From assembly GCF_040939455.1 (NCBI RefSeq), contig NC_134129.1:21280001-21344000 (forward strand): 64,000 nt of DNA, in the 5' to 3' direction. The position numbers and the translations under genes are program-made. The notes beneath the pieces were generated by a model that had not been told where the DNA came from, searched no databases, and was given only the letters and a program-made list of their open reading frames with translations. Source of the DNA: Microcebus murinus (taxonomy: Eukaryota; Chordata; Mammalia; Primates; Cheirogaleidae). Of this stretch, positions 26,973 through 38,102 are shown piece by piece (position 1 is the stretch's first letter; each line of letters starts with the position of its first letter).

Positions 26973-27500
26973 CTCCTCCTCTTCTTCTTCTTTCCTCCTC
27001 CTCCTCTTCTTCTTCTTCCCTTCTCCTCCTCCTCTTCTTCTTCTTTCCTCCTCCTCCTCTTCTTCTTCTTCCCTCCTCCTCCTCTTCTTCTTCTTCTTTC
27101 CTCCTCCTCCTCTTCTTCTTCTTCTTTCCTCCTCCTCCTCCTCTTCTTCTTCTTCCCTCCTCCTCCTCCTCTTCTTCTTCTTTCCTCCTCCTCCTCTTCT
27201 TCTTCTTCTTCCCTCCTCCTCCTCCTCATTTTCTTCTTCCCTCCTCCTCCTCCTCTTCTTCTTCTTTCCTCCTCCTCCTCCTCTTCTTCTTCTTCCTTCC
27301 TCCTCCTCCTCTTCTTCTTCCCTCCTCCTCTTCTTCTTCTTTCCTCCTCCTCCTCATCTTCTTCTTCCTTCCTCCTCCTCCTCCTCTTCTTCTTTCCTCC
27401 TCCTTCTCTTCTTTTTTCCTCCTCCTCCTCTTCTTCTTCTTCCTTCTTTTTCTTCTTCCTTCCCCCTCCTCTTCCTCTTTCTTCTTCCTCCTCCTTCTCT
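26973..27500. repeat. (TCC)n/(TTC)n polypyrimidine tract, part 2
   Basis: Continuation of the same repeat after the Alu, again nearly purine-free on the + strand. Confidence 0.96.
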
Positions 27501-27622
27501 TTTGAACACCCTTGTTTTTCAACAGCTGCAGCTCCATTATTTATCAATACACTCAGCTGATCGCCCCTTGTATCGATACGCACATCTTTTAGCACATTTC
27601 TCTGCATTTTCTCTCTCTTTTA

Positions 27623-28390
27623 ATGTGTTTCCCCGAAAACAAGACTTACCCACAAAACAAGCCCCAGCAGGATCTCTGAGCACGTGCACCATAGAAGCCC
27701 CACCCCCAAAATCAGCCATAGTGACGGGCGTGGCTATGAAAACCAGCCCTAGTGATGGGCGTGGCTATGAAAATCAGCCCTAGTGGTGGGCGTGGCTATG
27801 AAAATCAGTCCTAGTGATGGGCGTGGCTATGAAAATCAGCCCTGGTGGTGGGCGTGGCTATGAAAATCAGCCCTAGTGATGGGCGTGGCTATGAAAATCA
27901 GCCCTGGTGGTGGGCGTGGCTATGAAAATCAGCCCTAGTGACGGGCGTGGCTATGAAAATCAGCCCTAGTGGTGGGCGTGGCTACGAAAATCAGCCCTGG
28001 TGATGGGCGTGGCTATGAAAATCAGCCCTAGTGACGGGCGTGGCTGCGCAGCGCATCTGCACAACCCATGCGTGTCGTCGCGGAGCGGGAAAGAACACGA
28101 GCAGCCCTTCTCATCCGCCCCGTGAGAGCTCTAGTGCTCCACAGGAGAGATCGGGGCCAGTGGTTCTAAAGGAAACAGAGTCGCAAGACATTCAGGATGG
28201 GATTCGGGGTTTGGAGAGTGAGGATGATGTTCCAGAAGAAGACGACTTCACTCTATTGGAATCAACTAGATTGTTGTACCGTACTTAAAAAAAAAAAAAA
28301 AAAAAAAGAACACATGCCCTGAAAATAAAATAGGGTGTCTTCTTGAGGAAAAAGAAACAGAAGCCCTGTCTTATTTTCGGGGAAACACGG
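27623..28390 (+). mobile_element. TA-flanked DNA transposon, copy D, with about 11-unit array
   Basis: TA on both sides, left end slightly decayed (ATGTGTTTCCCC). The array runs 27708-28040, then the remnant ORF 28031-28288, which ends differently from the other copies because of changes near its stop, then an A-run and the right end. Confidence 0.87.
27708..28040 (+). repeat. 31-bp minisatellite, about 11 units
   Basis: Units of the same 31-bp consensus as in copies B, C and G, ending in the same GGCTGCGCAGCGC terminal unit. Confidence 0.92.
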
Positions 28391-29002
28391 TACTACTGTC
28401 CAATACCTCGGGGATCTTTGTCCTTCCTGAGCAATTTCCCAACCTTATACATACATTCCTCCACCTTCTCTCTTTTTCTGCCATCCTTTGCCCCTCCCCC
28501 CTTAAAAAAAAGCCAACGAAAGACAAACGACAAGAAGAACAAAAAGATCCTTTATCCCGTTTAGATGCGGAAGAGCAGAGCTGGTAGTAATAAGGAAAAC
28601 AAAAGTCGAACGCTAGAACGGCAGATGATAATGTAATAAAGAATCAGCACCCGAACCTTTGCTGTGCTCACAAGTTTCCTTCAGAATCTCTACAGAAAAA
28701 TGACCTGCTTCTCATTAAGCCCTTTAAGGTAAAACTTGTCCCACATGTAATATTTCTTCTGGGTGAATCGCCAGTTTTAAAAGGAATATATTCTTCCTGT
28801 TTCCTCCCTTCTCTATTAGAATGCAGCTACCTGGCAGTTCAGCTCAACATGGTCTCTATGGACGCTGTGAGTCACAAAGAACTAGCTTTTCAGCCACGGC
28901 GTTCTGGAAGTTAAAGATACTTTACGTTAAAAAAAAAAAATAGCTTGTCTTTCAGAAATACCCTCACTACCATGGCTAAGTATCTTGATTCATTTAGTTC
29001 TT

Positions 29003-29008
<6 letters not shown>
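28391..29008. other. Unique intergenic stretch
   Basis: AT-rich, no repeat recognised; 28650-28960 could be conserved noncoding DNA. No gene supported. Confidence 0.35.
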
Positions 29009-29049
<41 letters not shown>

Positions 29050-29358
29050 AGACAGAGTCTCGCTTTGTTGCCCAGGCTAGAGTGAGTGCCGTGGCGTCAG
29101 CCTAGCTCACAGCAACCTCAAACTCCTGGGCTCGAGTGATCCTTCTGCCTCAGCCTCCCGGGTAGCTGGGACTACAGGCATGCGCCACCATGCCCGGCTA
29201 ATTTTATATATATATATCAGTTGGCCAATTAATTTGTTTCTATTTATAGTAGAGACGGGGTCTCGCTCAGGCTGGTTTTGAACTCCTGACCTTGAGCAAT
29301 CCGCCCGCCTCGGCCTCCCAAGAGCTAGGATTACAGGCGTGAGCCACAGCGCCCGGCC
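29009..29358 (-). mobile_element. Alu SINE with T40 tail
   Basis: Reverse Alu with a pure T-tail of about 40 bases, suggesting a young insertion. The 15-mer TAGTTCTTTATTTTT occurs on both sides as target duplication. Confidence 0.95.
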
Positions 29359-29666
29359 TAGTTCTTTATTTTTTAAAAAAAAAATTAAATGATTCATTAA
29401 TGATCAAAATAACAATTATACACTGGGGAAAAAAAGCCAACACCATAGATAAGTGGATACAAAAAAAAAAAAAAAAATCAAAGTTCCGTCTCTTACTTGC
29501 TTATCCATCCCTCATCAGAAATTGTCTCGAGTTTGAAGTATTTCCTTTACGATTTTTTCTGCGTAGTCACAAGCATATTTTTTCCTATTTTGGAGAGGGG
29601 TTAAATTTTCTTTCTCCCCCCCACATTATTTGTCTATCATCTATGTGTCATCTGTCTCTCTCTATC

Positions 29667-29713
<47 letters not shown>

Positions 29714-30060
29714 ATCTATCTAGTAACTTTTTCTCCTACCCATTATGGGCTTTCTTTGGGATATCAGCACAATTTAAATTTTTGAAAAATGTCTTGCCCA
29801 TTAAATATTTATTCCTGGTTAAAAAAAAGGGGGGGGTGAGGGTATAGTACATAGAAAGCCCATCCCTCTGAGATTAGAAAGTGGAGGGAGGATAGAAGGA
29901 AAGTTTGTTCACCTCTGTAGCCAATAACTCACTTATCTAGAGCACAAAAAAAAAGAAACAGAAGAAATTGCTTTTCATCCTGGTTCAAAGAGGTCTGCGA
30001 AGTCGGAAGACAGGTTTTGCTAAACTTCCAAGGAATAATATCTTGTTTTCTATTTTTATT
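29359..30060. other. AT-rich intergenic stretch with CTAT microsatellite
   Basis: Contains an (ATCT)n run of about 12 units at 29665-29712 and short A-runs. No gene. Confidence 0.5.
29665..29712. repeat. (CTAT)n microsatellite
   Basis: About 12 tetranucleotide units with an ATCTATC variant at the end. Confidence 0.95.
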
Positions 30061-30735
30061 TTTTTAAAATTTGTACAACTTAAGCTTCTAGTTCCATCCA
30101 TACAAAAGGTATGGTTCCACTCCCTTTTCATGGCTGAATAGTATTCCATCATGCATATACACCACATTGCCTTTTACTCAATCCTCTATCTATGGACACT
30201 TGGGTTGACGCCATGTCTTTGCTATGGTGAACAGCGCTGCAATAAACTTGGGAGTGTAGCCCTCCCTTCGATATATTGATTTCTTTTTCCTTGGATAAAT
30301 ATCCACTAGTGGGATTGCTGGGTTATAGGGCAGTTCTCCTTTTTAGTTTTTTTGAGAAATCTCCACGCCGCCGTTTTCCGTAGAGGTTGTATTAATTTAC
30401 GTTCTCACCAACAGAGGGTAAGAGTTCCCTTTTCTCTTTATCCTCCCCAATATCTGTTATTGTCAATCTTTAATGACGGCCATTCCGTCATTAAAGATTG
30501 ACAATAACAATCCCCAATATCTGTTATTGTCAATCTTTAATGACGGCCATTCCGACTGGGGTGAGGCGGTTTTAATTTGCATCCCTGTGATGCTTAGTGA
30601 TGTGGATCATTTTTACACGTACCCGTGGGCCATTTATTTGCATGTCTTCTTTTGAAAAAGTGTCTGTCCGTGTCCTTTGCCCACTTTTTCATGGGATTAC
30701 TTGTTCAATAGCTTCTCTACAAAAAGTACTCTCTT
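30061..30735 (-). mobile_element. L1 ORF2-region fragment with internal rearrangement
   Basis: Reverse L1: GGCTGAATAGTATTCCATCA, AGCGCTGCAATAAACTTGGG and GTGTCCTTTGCCCACTTTTT match L1 ORF2 in reverse. The 43-bp segment 30444-30486 is repeated at 30511-30553 with an inverted copy between them. Confidence 0.85.
30456..30508. repeat. Perfect 22-bp inverted repeat with 9-base loop
   Basis: Arm 30456-30477 (GTTATTGTCAATCTTTAATG...) pairs perfectly with 30487-30508 around GGCCATTCC. The first arm occurs again at 30523-30544. Confidence 0.95.
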
Positions 30736-30741
30736 TTGTAA

Positions 30742-31305
30742 CCCTTTGCACTCGCTTGCTTTTTTTCTCGATTCCTTTATGCTACTCGGGATTTAATTTT
30801 TTTTCTTATTTTTTTTTATTCTTTTTTTTTAAACTTTCTTTCTTTTTTTTTTTTTTTCACAGAAGGGATATTCATGAACGAGCCTATGGGATTTAAATTT
30901 CTAAATACCCCAGATTTTACAAAGCGTGGCAGTAGGATAAAAAAACGGGAGTTTCTTTTCGTACAAACTTATTTATTTGGATTTTTATTTATTTTTTTCC
31001 TTTATTCTACTCGGAATTTAATTTGTTTTCTTTTTTTTTCTTATTTTTTTATTCTTTTTTTTAAACTTTTTTTTTTCACAGAAGGGATATTCATGAACGA
31101 GCCTATGGGATTTAAATTTTTAAATACCCCAGATCTTACAAAGCGTGGCAGTAGAATAAAAAACTGGAGTTTCTTTTCGTACAAACTTATTTATTTGGAT
31201 TTTTTTTAATATTTCAAATGATTGATGCATTCAAAGAGTAATTTTAATCTCTATAATTTTTGCTGACCGTGTGTTGAGTCACACTCGACATCCGAGTACA
31301 AAGGG
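30742..31305 (-). mobile_element. piggyBac-type element with internal duplication
   Basis: Ends CCCTTTGCACTCG and ACATCCGAGTACAAAGGG, with TTAA at the right (31306-31309) and GTAA, a decayed TTAA, at the left. A unit of about 225 bp is tandemly doubled (30774-30998, then 30999 to about 31200). Reverse relative to the copy at 21929. Confidence 0.85.
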
Positions 31306-31309
31306 TTAA

Positions 31310-31540
31310 AGAACGCAATCCACTATGATTATAAAATAAGTAACCAACGCACATTTTCCTGTGTCTCATCCTTCTGAATCTTCCAAATATATTTTTTTTT
31401 GCATTTTGCAAACCCACACTTTTATGTCCTGATGGTAAATCTTATCTCATTCACGGCAGACAAAAGGTAGCCATCTGTCTATTTTGTTGTTGTTGTTGTT
31501 CTTTTAGGGGAGAAATGACAAAAGATAAATGTGTTTCTCT
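31310..31540. other. Short unique stretch
   Basis: AT-rich, no feature besides a GTT run near 31485-31500. Confidence 0.4.
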
Positions 31541-32398
31541 TCTCCTCTTCTCTTCTCTTCTCTTCTCTTCTCTTCTCTTCTCTTCTCTTCTCTTCTCTTC
31601 TCTTCTCTTCCTTTCCTTTCCTTTCCTTTCTCCTTTCCTTTCTCTTTCCCTTTCTCCTTTCCTTTCCTTTCTCCTTTGCTTCCTCCTTTCCTTCCTCCTT
31701 TCCTTTCCTTTCTCCTTTCCTTTCTCTTTCCCTTTCTCCTTTCCTTTCCTTTCCTTTCCTTTCCTTTCCTTTCCTTTCCTTTCCTTTCCTTTCCTTTCCT
31801 TTCCTTTCTCCTTTGCTTCCTGCTTTCCTTCTTCCTTTCCTTTCCTTTCTCCTTTCTTTTCTCCTTTCCTTTCTTCTTTCCTTTCTCCTTTCTTTTCTCC
31901 TTTCTTTTCTCCTTTCCTTTCTCTTTTCCTTCCTCCTTTCCTTTCCTTTCTCCTTTCCTTTCCTTTCTCCTTTCCTTTCCTTTCCTTTCCTTTCCTTTCC
32001 TTTCCTTTCCTTTCCTTTCCTTTCCTTTCCTTTCCTTTCCTTTCCTTTCTCCTTTCCTTTCCTTTCCTTTCCTTTCCTTTCCTTTCCTTTCCTTTCCTTT
32101 CCTTTCCTTTCCTTTCCTTTCCTTTCCTTTCCTTTCTCCTTTCCTTTCCTTTCCTTTTTCCTTTCCTTTCCTTTCCTTTCCTTTCCTTTCCTTTCCTTTC
32201 CTTTCCTTTCCTTTCTCCTTTCCTTTCTCCTTTCCTTTCTCCTTTCCTTTCTCCTTTCCTTTCTCCTTTCCTTTCTCCTTTCCTTTCTCCTTTCCTTTCC
32301 CCTCCCCTCCCCTCCCCTCCCCTCCCCTCCCCTCCCCTCCCCTCCCCTCCCCTCCCCTTCCCTTCCCTTCCCTTCCCTTCCCTTCCCTTCCCTTCCTC
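31541..32398. repeat. (TTTCC)n-type polypyrimidine tract
   Basis: About 860 bases, essentially pure pyrimidine on the + strand: TTCTC, then TTTCC and TTTCTCC units, then CCCCT and CCCTT pentamers. Open frames of about 300 codons in every frame are artefacts of a 5-base period without stop codons. Confidence 0.97.
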
Positions 32399-32590
32399 CT
32401 GTCCATTTCTTTCACCTCGTTAGAAGCCAACCAGATACGATGTTAAAGACAGTGCGCGCCCGCGGCAACTGAGCCTATTCTCCGGGGACAGACAGACCAA
32501 GCGGAGTGGCGCCCTGTTTTGTGGAGTTCCTGGTCATCCTCCTGGTCACGGACAATGCGATCACGATTTTGGTGATCAGGAGTGACTCAA

Positions 32591-33023
32591 AACCTCACAT
32601 TTTACTATTATGTTTCTTTCCCCCACTTTTTTGTTAATTCGCAGAGTTAATATTTATGTCCATGAAAGGGCATCTTCATTTAAAAAAATAAAAAAGAACC
32701 TCTATGTAGCAGTAGGTCCCCAAGAAATATAGTCATTATTAGTGTGAGCGGAATGGTGAACTTAGATTGAGCAAATATGCATTAATTATTATAGGCAAAA
32801 AACCCCACCAAACTTCACATTTTACTATTATGTTTTTTTCCACTTTTTTGTTAATTCAGAAAGTTAATATTTATGTCGATGAAAGAGCATCTGCATTTAA
32901 AAAAATAAAAAAGAACCTATAGGCAGCAGTATAGTCATTAAATATAGTTATTATTAATGTGAGCTGAATGGTGGATTCATATTGAGCAAATATGCATTAA
33001 TTATTACAGGCAAAAATAACCCC
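32591..33023. repeat. Tandem duplication, two units of about 220 bp
   Basis: 32591-32810 and 32811-33023 align along their length (CACATTTTACTATTATGTTT, then GAGCAAATATGCATTAATTA). They differ by about one base in ten, so the event is not recent. The unit is AT-rich and of unknown origin. Confidence 0.9.
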
Positions 33024-33107
33024 TCAGATTTTAATATGCTGCTTCTTCATTCTGTCCTTTGTACGTCTCTGCCAAACTGCCAACGTCTCTCATCAGATAC
33101 TGGTTAA

Positions 33108-33110
33108 TTT

Positions 33111-33188
<78 letters not shown>

Positions 33189-33246
33189 TTCCTTCCTTCC
33201 TTCCTTCCTTCCTTCCTTCCTTCCTTCCTTCCTTCTTTCTTTCTTT
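33108..33246. repeat. (TTTC)n/(TTCC)n tract at Alu tail
   Basis: About 140 pyrimidines directly before a reverse Alu, the same arrangement as at 13928-14216. Confidence 0.96.
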
Positions 33247-33574
33247 TTTTTTTTTTAGACAGAGTCTCACTGTGTCACCAGGGCTAGAGTGAGTGCCGTG
33301 GCATCAGCCTCGCTCACAGCAACCTCCAACTCCTGGGCTCAAGCGATCCCCCTGCCTCAGCCTCCTGAGCAGCTGGGACTACAGGCATGCGCCACCATGC
33401 CCGGCTAATTTTTTCTATACATTTTTAGTTGGCCAATTAATTTCTTTCTATTTTTAGCAGAGACGGGGGTCTCGCTCTTGCTCAGGCTGGTTTCGAACTC
33501 TTGACCTTGAGCGATCCTCCCACCTCGGCCTCCCTCAGTGCTAGGATTACAGGCGTGAGCCACCGCGCCCGGCT
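33247..33574 (-). mobile_element. Alu SINE
   Basis: Full-length reverse Alu, joined at its 5' side to the second copy of the 150-bp segment. Confidence 0.93.
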
Positions 33575-33724
33575 TAATGTTTTTAAAATAATCGATACTT
33601 TCCCTTCTTTAGGGGAAACGGTGCCCCACTGCCCTAAAACCCTTTCTTGGGCTGATCTCCCCCCAGGCCCCTCTCGTTTTCATTTACTGAAGATGGAAAT
33701 TCCTCTTCCCTGGTGGGCGGAGTG
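33575..33724 (-). repeat. Alu-flanking 150-bp segment, copy 2
   Basis: Partner of 20335-20487. The similarity stops near GGTGGGCGGAG, shortly before an hAT element. Confidence 0.8.
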
Positions 33725-33740
33725 GTCTCACCTTCTAATC

Positions 33741-33953
33741 CAGGCGTCCTCAAACTACAGCCCACGGGCCACATGCGGGTGTTTTTTTTTTTTTTTGCCC
33801 TTTTTTTTTTTTTTTTTTTTTTTACTTCAAAATAAGATATGTGCAGTATGCATAGGAATTTGTTCATAGTTTTTTTTAAAACTATAGTCCGGCCTTCCAA
33901 CGGTCTGAGGGACAGTGAACTGGCCGCCTGTTTTAAAAGTCTGAGGACCCCTG
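33741..33953 (+). mobile_element. hAT transposon, OC1-like, copy 1
   Basis: Ends CAGGCGTCCTCAAAC and CTGAGGACCCCTG with imperfect 8-bp target duplications TTCTAATC/GTCTAACC. No coding capacity. It resembles the OposCharlie1 (OC1) group as I recall it. Contains long T-runs. Confidence 0.82.
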
Positions 33954-34628
33954 GTCTAACCGGTCTTGACTGATGGTTTCTTCTAGTTGGAAGTGCAGTA
34001 GCCTTGCTTGCCACTCCCTTGCCTTTTGCGATTTTTTTTTTTTTTATGTTCCTGGGTTAATTGACTCGTGAGGAAGGGAGCTGGTTTAAAAAGGAGCCTT
34101 TTTTGGGCAGTGACATTCCAATATTCCCAGGAACCCCCCTCCGGAAAACCCACAACGGGGTTCTCATGGAACCTCCTCTCCTTCCACCTAGCCCATCCCT
34201 GCGACTACCATTGATCCCAGAAGCTGGAAGACTGTTTCTCTGCAGCCACTTTCTCCAATCGTCAGAATATTTTTTTTTTTTTTTTTTTTTTTTACCAAAG
34301 CCACAGTCTCGAAAGACCAGGGAGCCAGCGAACGTAAAAGGGAGATAATGGCCCTGCATTTTGGACTGGTAGGAAACAGTCGTTTGTAATTACTTGTCAT
34401 AAGGAAAGACAATGCAATTAAAGACGCTGGCTTAGACTGGAGCCCCCAACAAGCCACGGCCTCCGTTGATTCAGGTTTTTTGACTGTCTGGAGAGGCAGA
34501 GTCAGCTGGATTGGACCGAGGCTCGCCCAAATGGGCTTTTACAGGGACAAAAGGCGCCTCGCGGATGTTTCCTATTTCCGGGGGGTGTTACAGGCTCAGA
34601 GAGCTGCTTATGAAGAGCCAAGGTTCTA
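33954..34628. other. Unique intergenic stretch
   Basis: No gene; two T-runs (34031-34043 and 34270-34294). Confidence 0.4.
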
Positions 34629-35083
34629 GGCCCGGCAAGGTGGCTCACGCCCGTCATCCTGGCACTCTGGGAGGCCGAGGCGGGAGGATCACTCGAGGTC
34701 AGGAGTTCGAGACCAGCCTGAGCAAGACCGAGACCCCCGTCTCCACCAAAAAATAGAAAGAAATTAGCTGGACAACTAAAAATACAGAAATAAAATTATA
34801 GAAAAAATATAAATTATTAAATATAATTTATAACTATAAATCTATAAATATAATTTATAAATTTAAATTATTAAAATATAGAAAAAAAATTAGCCGGGCA
34901 TGGTGGCGCATGCCTGTAGTCCCAGCTACTCGGGAGGAGGCTGAGGCAGGAGGATCGCGTGAGCCCAGGAGTCTGAGGTTGCTGTGAGCTAGGCTGACGC
35001 CACGGCACTCACTCTAGCCTGGGCAACAGAGTGAGACTCTGTCTCAAAAAAAATAAAAAATAATATATATTAAGAAAAAAAAA
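34629..35083 (+). mobile_element. Alu SINE with expanded AT-rich linker
   Basis: Alu whose middle linker contains about 100 extra bases of ATAAATTATAAAT sequence (about 34790-34890). The flanks AAGAGCCAAGGTTCTA and AAGAGCTAAGGTTCTT mark the target duplication. Confidence 0.92.
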
Positions 35084-35415
35084 GAGCTAAGGTTCTTAGG
35101 ACTAGAAGAGTTATTAGGGGTTATTTTAGAGTGCGATTTAGGCTCACTATTAATATTAAACAAACACGTAGGCACTTAAGCAACTCAGCACCCATCTTTC
35201 TTGAGGGCTCGTTAGGGTGAGCCGCTTAGGGCACAAAGGTAACTGTGTGGCTCCCCCCAGAAGACAGTTTTCAGCCCTCCCCTTACCGGATCGCGTGGCA
35301 CAGACAGTGTTATGTGTTTACTGAGTTCCGATTGTTTTCCTCTTCCCGGGTGTGCAGGAGGACTGCCTTCTCTGGTCTCCCCCGTGGTTACTGTGCAATC
35401 CACTCTGGCCGGATC
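35084..35415. other. Unique intergenic stretch
   Basis: Nothing recognised. Confidence 0.4.
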
Positions 35416-35423
35416 GTTTAAGG

Positions 35424-35615
35424 CAGGTGTCCTCAAACTACGGCCCGAGGGCCACGTGCTGCCCGCTGAGGACATTTATCCGGCCCAGAGGGTGTTTTTG
35501 CCGCCGCTGCCTGTCCTGCTTAGCGGCCGACGCGTCCCGGGCCCACAGTGCGCACTCTCCAACAGTCTGAGGGACGGCGAACTGGCCCCCTGTTTACAAA
35601 GTTTGAGGACCCCTG
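35424..35615 (+). mobile_element. hAT transposon, OC1-like, copy 2
   Basis: Ends CAGGTGTCCTCAAAC and GTTTGAGGACCCCTG with 8-bp target duplications GTTTAAGG/GTCTAAGG. The interior is GC-rich and unlike copy 1, so it is a different subfamily. Confidence 0.83.
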
Positions 35616-35737
35616 GTCTAAGGGAAGGCAACACGGTCCCTTCTGTGCCAAAGCGTAGAAGAGCATGTGTGAGTTTTCCCGAGCCCCTTGCCTCTGTCCT
35701 GGTGGCTGCTGAGTTCTCATCCGAAGGTGGAAGAGAC

Positions 35738-35852
35738 GCAGCCACGCCCATCACTAGGGCTGATTTTCGGGGTAGGGCTTCTATGGCGCACATGCTTGGA
35801 AATCCTGCTGGGGCTGATTTTATGGGTGGGTCTTGTTTTCAGGTAAACATGG
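35738..35852 (-). mobile_element. TA-flanked DNA transposon, copy E (truncated)
   Basis: Only the end with GATTTTCGGGGTAGGGCTTC through AGGTAAACATGG is kept. The remnant ORF and one inverted end are missing. Confidence 0.8.
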
Positions 35853-36290
35853 TAGTCTATGTCCAAATTTTCCCTTTTTATGAAGATTAGGGGTCCCCTT
35901 ACTCTAGGATGACCTCATCTTAACGAACTTATCTGCAACGACCCTATTTCCAAATAAGGCCACCTTCTTAGGGACTGAGGATGGGGACTTCACCCTATGA
36001 GTGGGCATGGGGCAGGGGCAATTCAACTTTTAACGGTCAACATCACAGAGAAGCCAGTGTCGTGGGGTCAACAGGCTGCAAAGACTCTCGGTGGTTGATC
36101 TATTTCACGGGATGAAGTCTGGATCGAGATAGGCAAGAGGAGTCAGCCTGAAGGTGGGGCCTGGTTCTCAGGGTGCCTGCGGGGCAGCGTCCCCCAGAGT
36201 GAACCCAAGCACTGGGCCTGGGTCTGCCCACGGCCACCTGGGATTTGTGCGGGAGCCATGCTTCAAGTCCAGACTCCATCGTTTTGGTGT
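35853..36290. other. Intergenic stretch with ancient-repeat-like segment
   Basis: GACCTCATCTTAACGAACTT and CTATTTCCAAATAAGGCCAC resemble a common old mammalian repeat that I cannot name with confidence. No gene. Confidence 0.35.
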
Positions 36291-36601
<311 letters not shown>

Positions 36602-36613
36602 GTTTTGGTGTCT

Positions 36614-37519
36614 CTAATGGATAACTATGCATTGCACCTCTCCACCTATAGGAAGTAAGTAGATCACTGCCCCTTGTTTAAGCTATTTTTTTTTGGTGCC
36701 AGGATCATGAACCCACTTATATTTTACTTTTGACTAATTGCGTGGGCCTATTGCATCTAGAAATTTAAAAAGCAAAGCGACCGTTATGCCAGAATGTAAA
36801 GACGCCGAATAGCAAAGCAGCAATGACCTGTCCCTTTTCTGAGCCTTCTGTATTTTGGGGAGGAGGCCGACATTCAAGACGGTGGCTTTGAAACTACTCA
36901 GAAAAAAAAAAGAGAGAGAGAGAGAGAAAGCTCACAACGTAGAGTTCCATTACCAAGTTTTTTTTTTAAAAGCAGAAAGCCTGGGAAGTGAATGAATAAT
37001 CGCGTGCCAAAATTTGCCGAAATCACCTGTTTTTCTCGATGGCTCCGTTCATCACTCTCATTTTGCAGGCGAATGTGAACTGCTTGCACCCGACATCGGA
37101 GACATGTTCTTCCTATAAAAACCTGCACAGGTGAGGCTCTAACACACATTGTTAGAAAGTTTTAAACACCTCCAGTGGATGCCGTTGGAAAGTTAAGATG
37201 TGTTCTCCCTGGCTGGCTGAACCTCGTCCAGCGGGGAGGTCTTCCCTCGGGGCAGACAGTCTGTGCTGGAGCAGGGCACCGGCTTGGAGAAAATGACGGT
37301 TCCCGGCACTGAAGAAGAATCTGGGACATCCACATCATGCTTTCTGTAAGAGAATTAGCAGACGCTCATCTCACTGTGCCTTTTGGAGGAGGAAGCTAGG
37401 CAGACAGCCTCGTTAATTTAGCATATAGACTTGGACCACAGCACAACATCCATCGCCTCATCAAAATTCAATTAAAAATGAGGATAGCTGGCCAAAGGAA
37501 AGCAGCCAATATTTTTCCT

Positions 37520-37559
<40 letters not shown>

Positions 37560-37767
37560 TTTTTTTGGAAGAAGAGTTCTTGGAACACCGCTAAGCCCTT
37601 AATGGTTTTCATTAGGGAAGCCAATTTTGAAAGGATAGTTAGAGCATTTGAAGGGCCCCCTTGTATCAGAAGTTAGAAATTATGCAGCCATTTAGTTGCT
37701 ATTAATTGAAAGCATACTGGTGGCCAGGTAAGAAGGTGATTTTAAGGTCTTCCTCTCTATAGGGAAT
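36614..37767. other. Unique stretch, candidate conserved noncoding elements
   Basis: No interspersed repeats. GA and CT runs at 36911-36928 and about 37524-37550. Blocks 36720-36830, 37410-37510 and 37600-37720 have ordinary composition with TAATTG, GTTAATTTAGC, CAATTAAAAATG and CTATTAATTGAA. This may be regulatory DNA for PHOX2B or other genes; not tested. Confidence 0.4.
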
Positions 37768-38102
37768 TTTTTTTTTTTTTGGAGACAGAGTCTCACTCTG
37801 TCACCCGGGCTAGAGTGCTGTGGCGTCAGCCTTGCTCACAGCAACCTCCAACTCCTGGGCTCAGGCGATCCTCCTGCCTCAGCCTCCTCCCGAGTAGCTG
37901 GGACTACAGGCATGTGCCACCATGCCCAGCTAATTTTTTCTATATATTTTTAGTTGGCCAATTAATTTCTTTCTATTTATAGTAGAGACGGGGTCTCACA
38001 CTTGCTCAGGCCGGTTTCAAACTCCTGAGCTCGAGCGATCCTCCCGCCTCGGCCTCCCAGAGTGCTAGGATGACAGGCGCGAGTGAGCCACCACACCGGG
38101 CC
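37768..38102 (-). mobile_element. Alu SINE
   Basis: Full-length reverse Alu with flanking CTCTATAGGGAA/CTCTATGGGAAC. Confidence 0.94.

Noticed and set aside
25937..27783. Frames of 100-276 codons rich in Arg/Glu/Lys or Ser/Phe/Leu.
   Set aside because: Artefacts of TCC/TTC repeats.
31504..32472. Frames of about 300 codons in all three + frames and on the - strand (Phe/Leu/Ser or Lys/Glu/Gly repeats).
   Set aside because: A pure pyrimidine pentamer repeat contains no stop codon in any + frame; not a gene.
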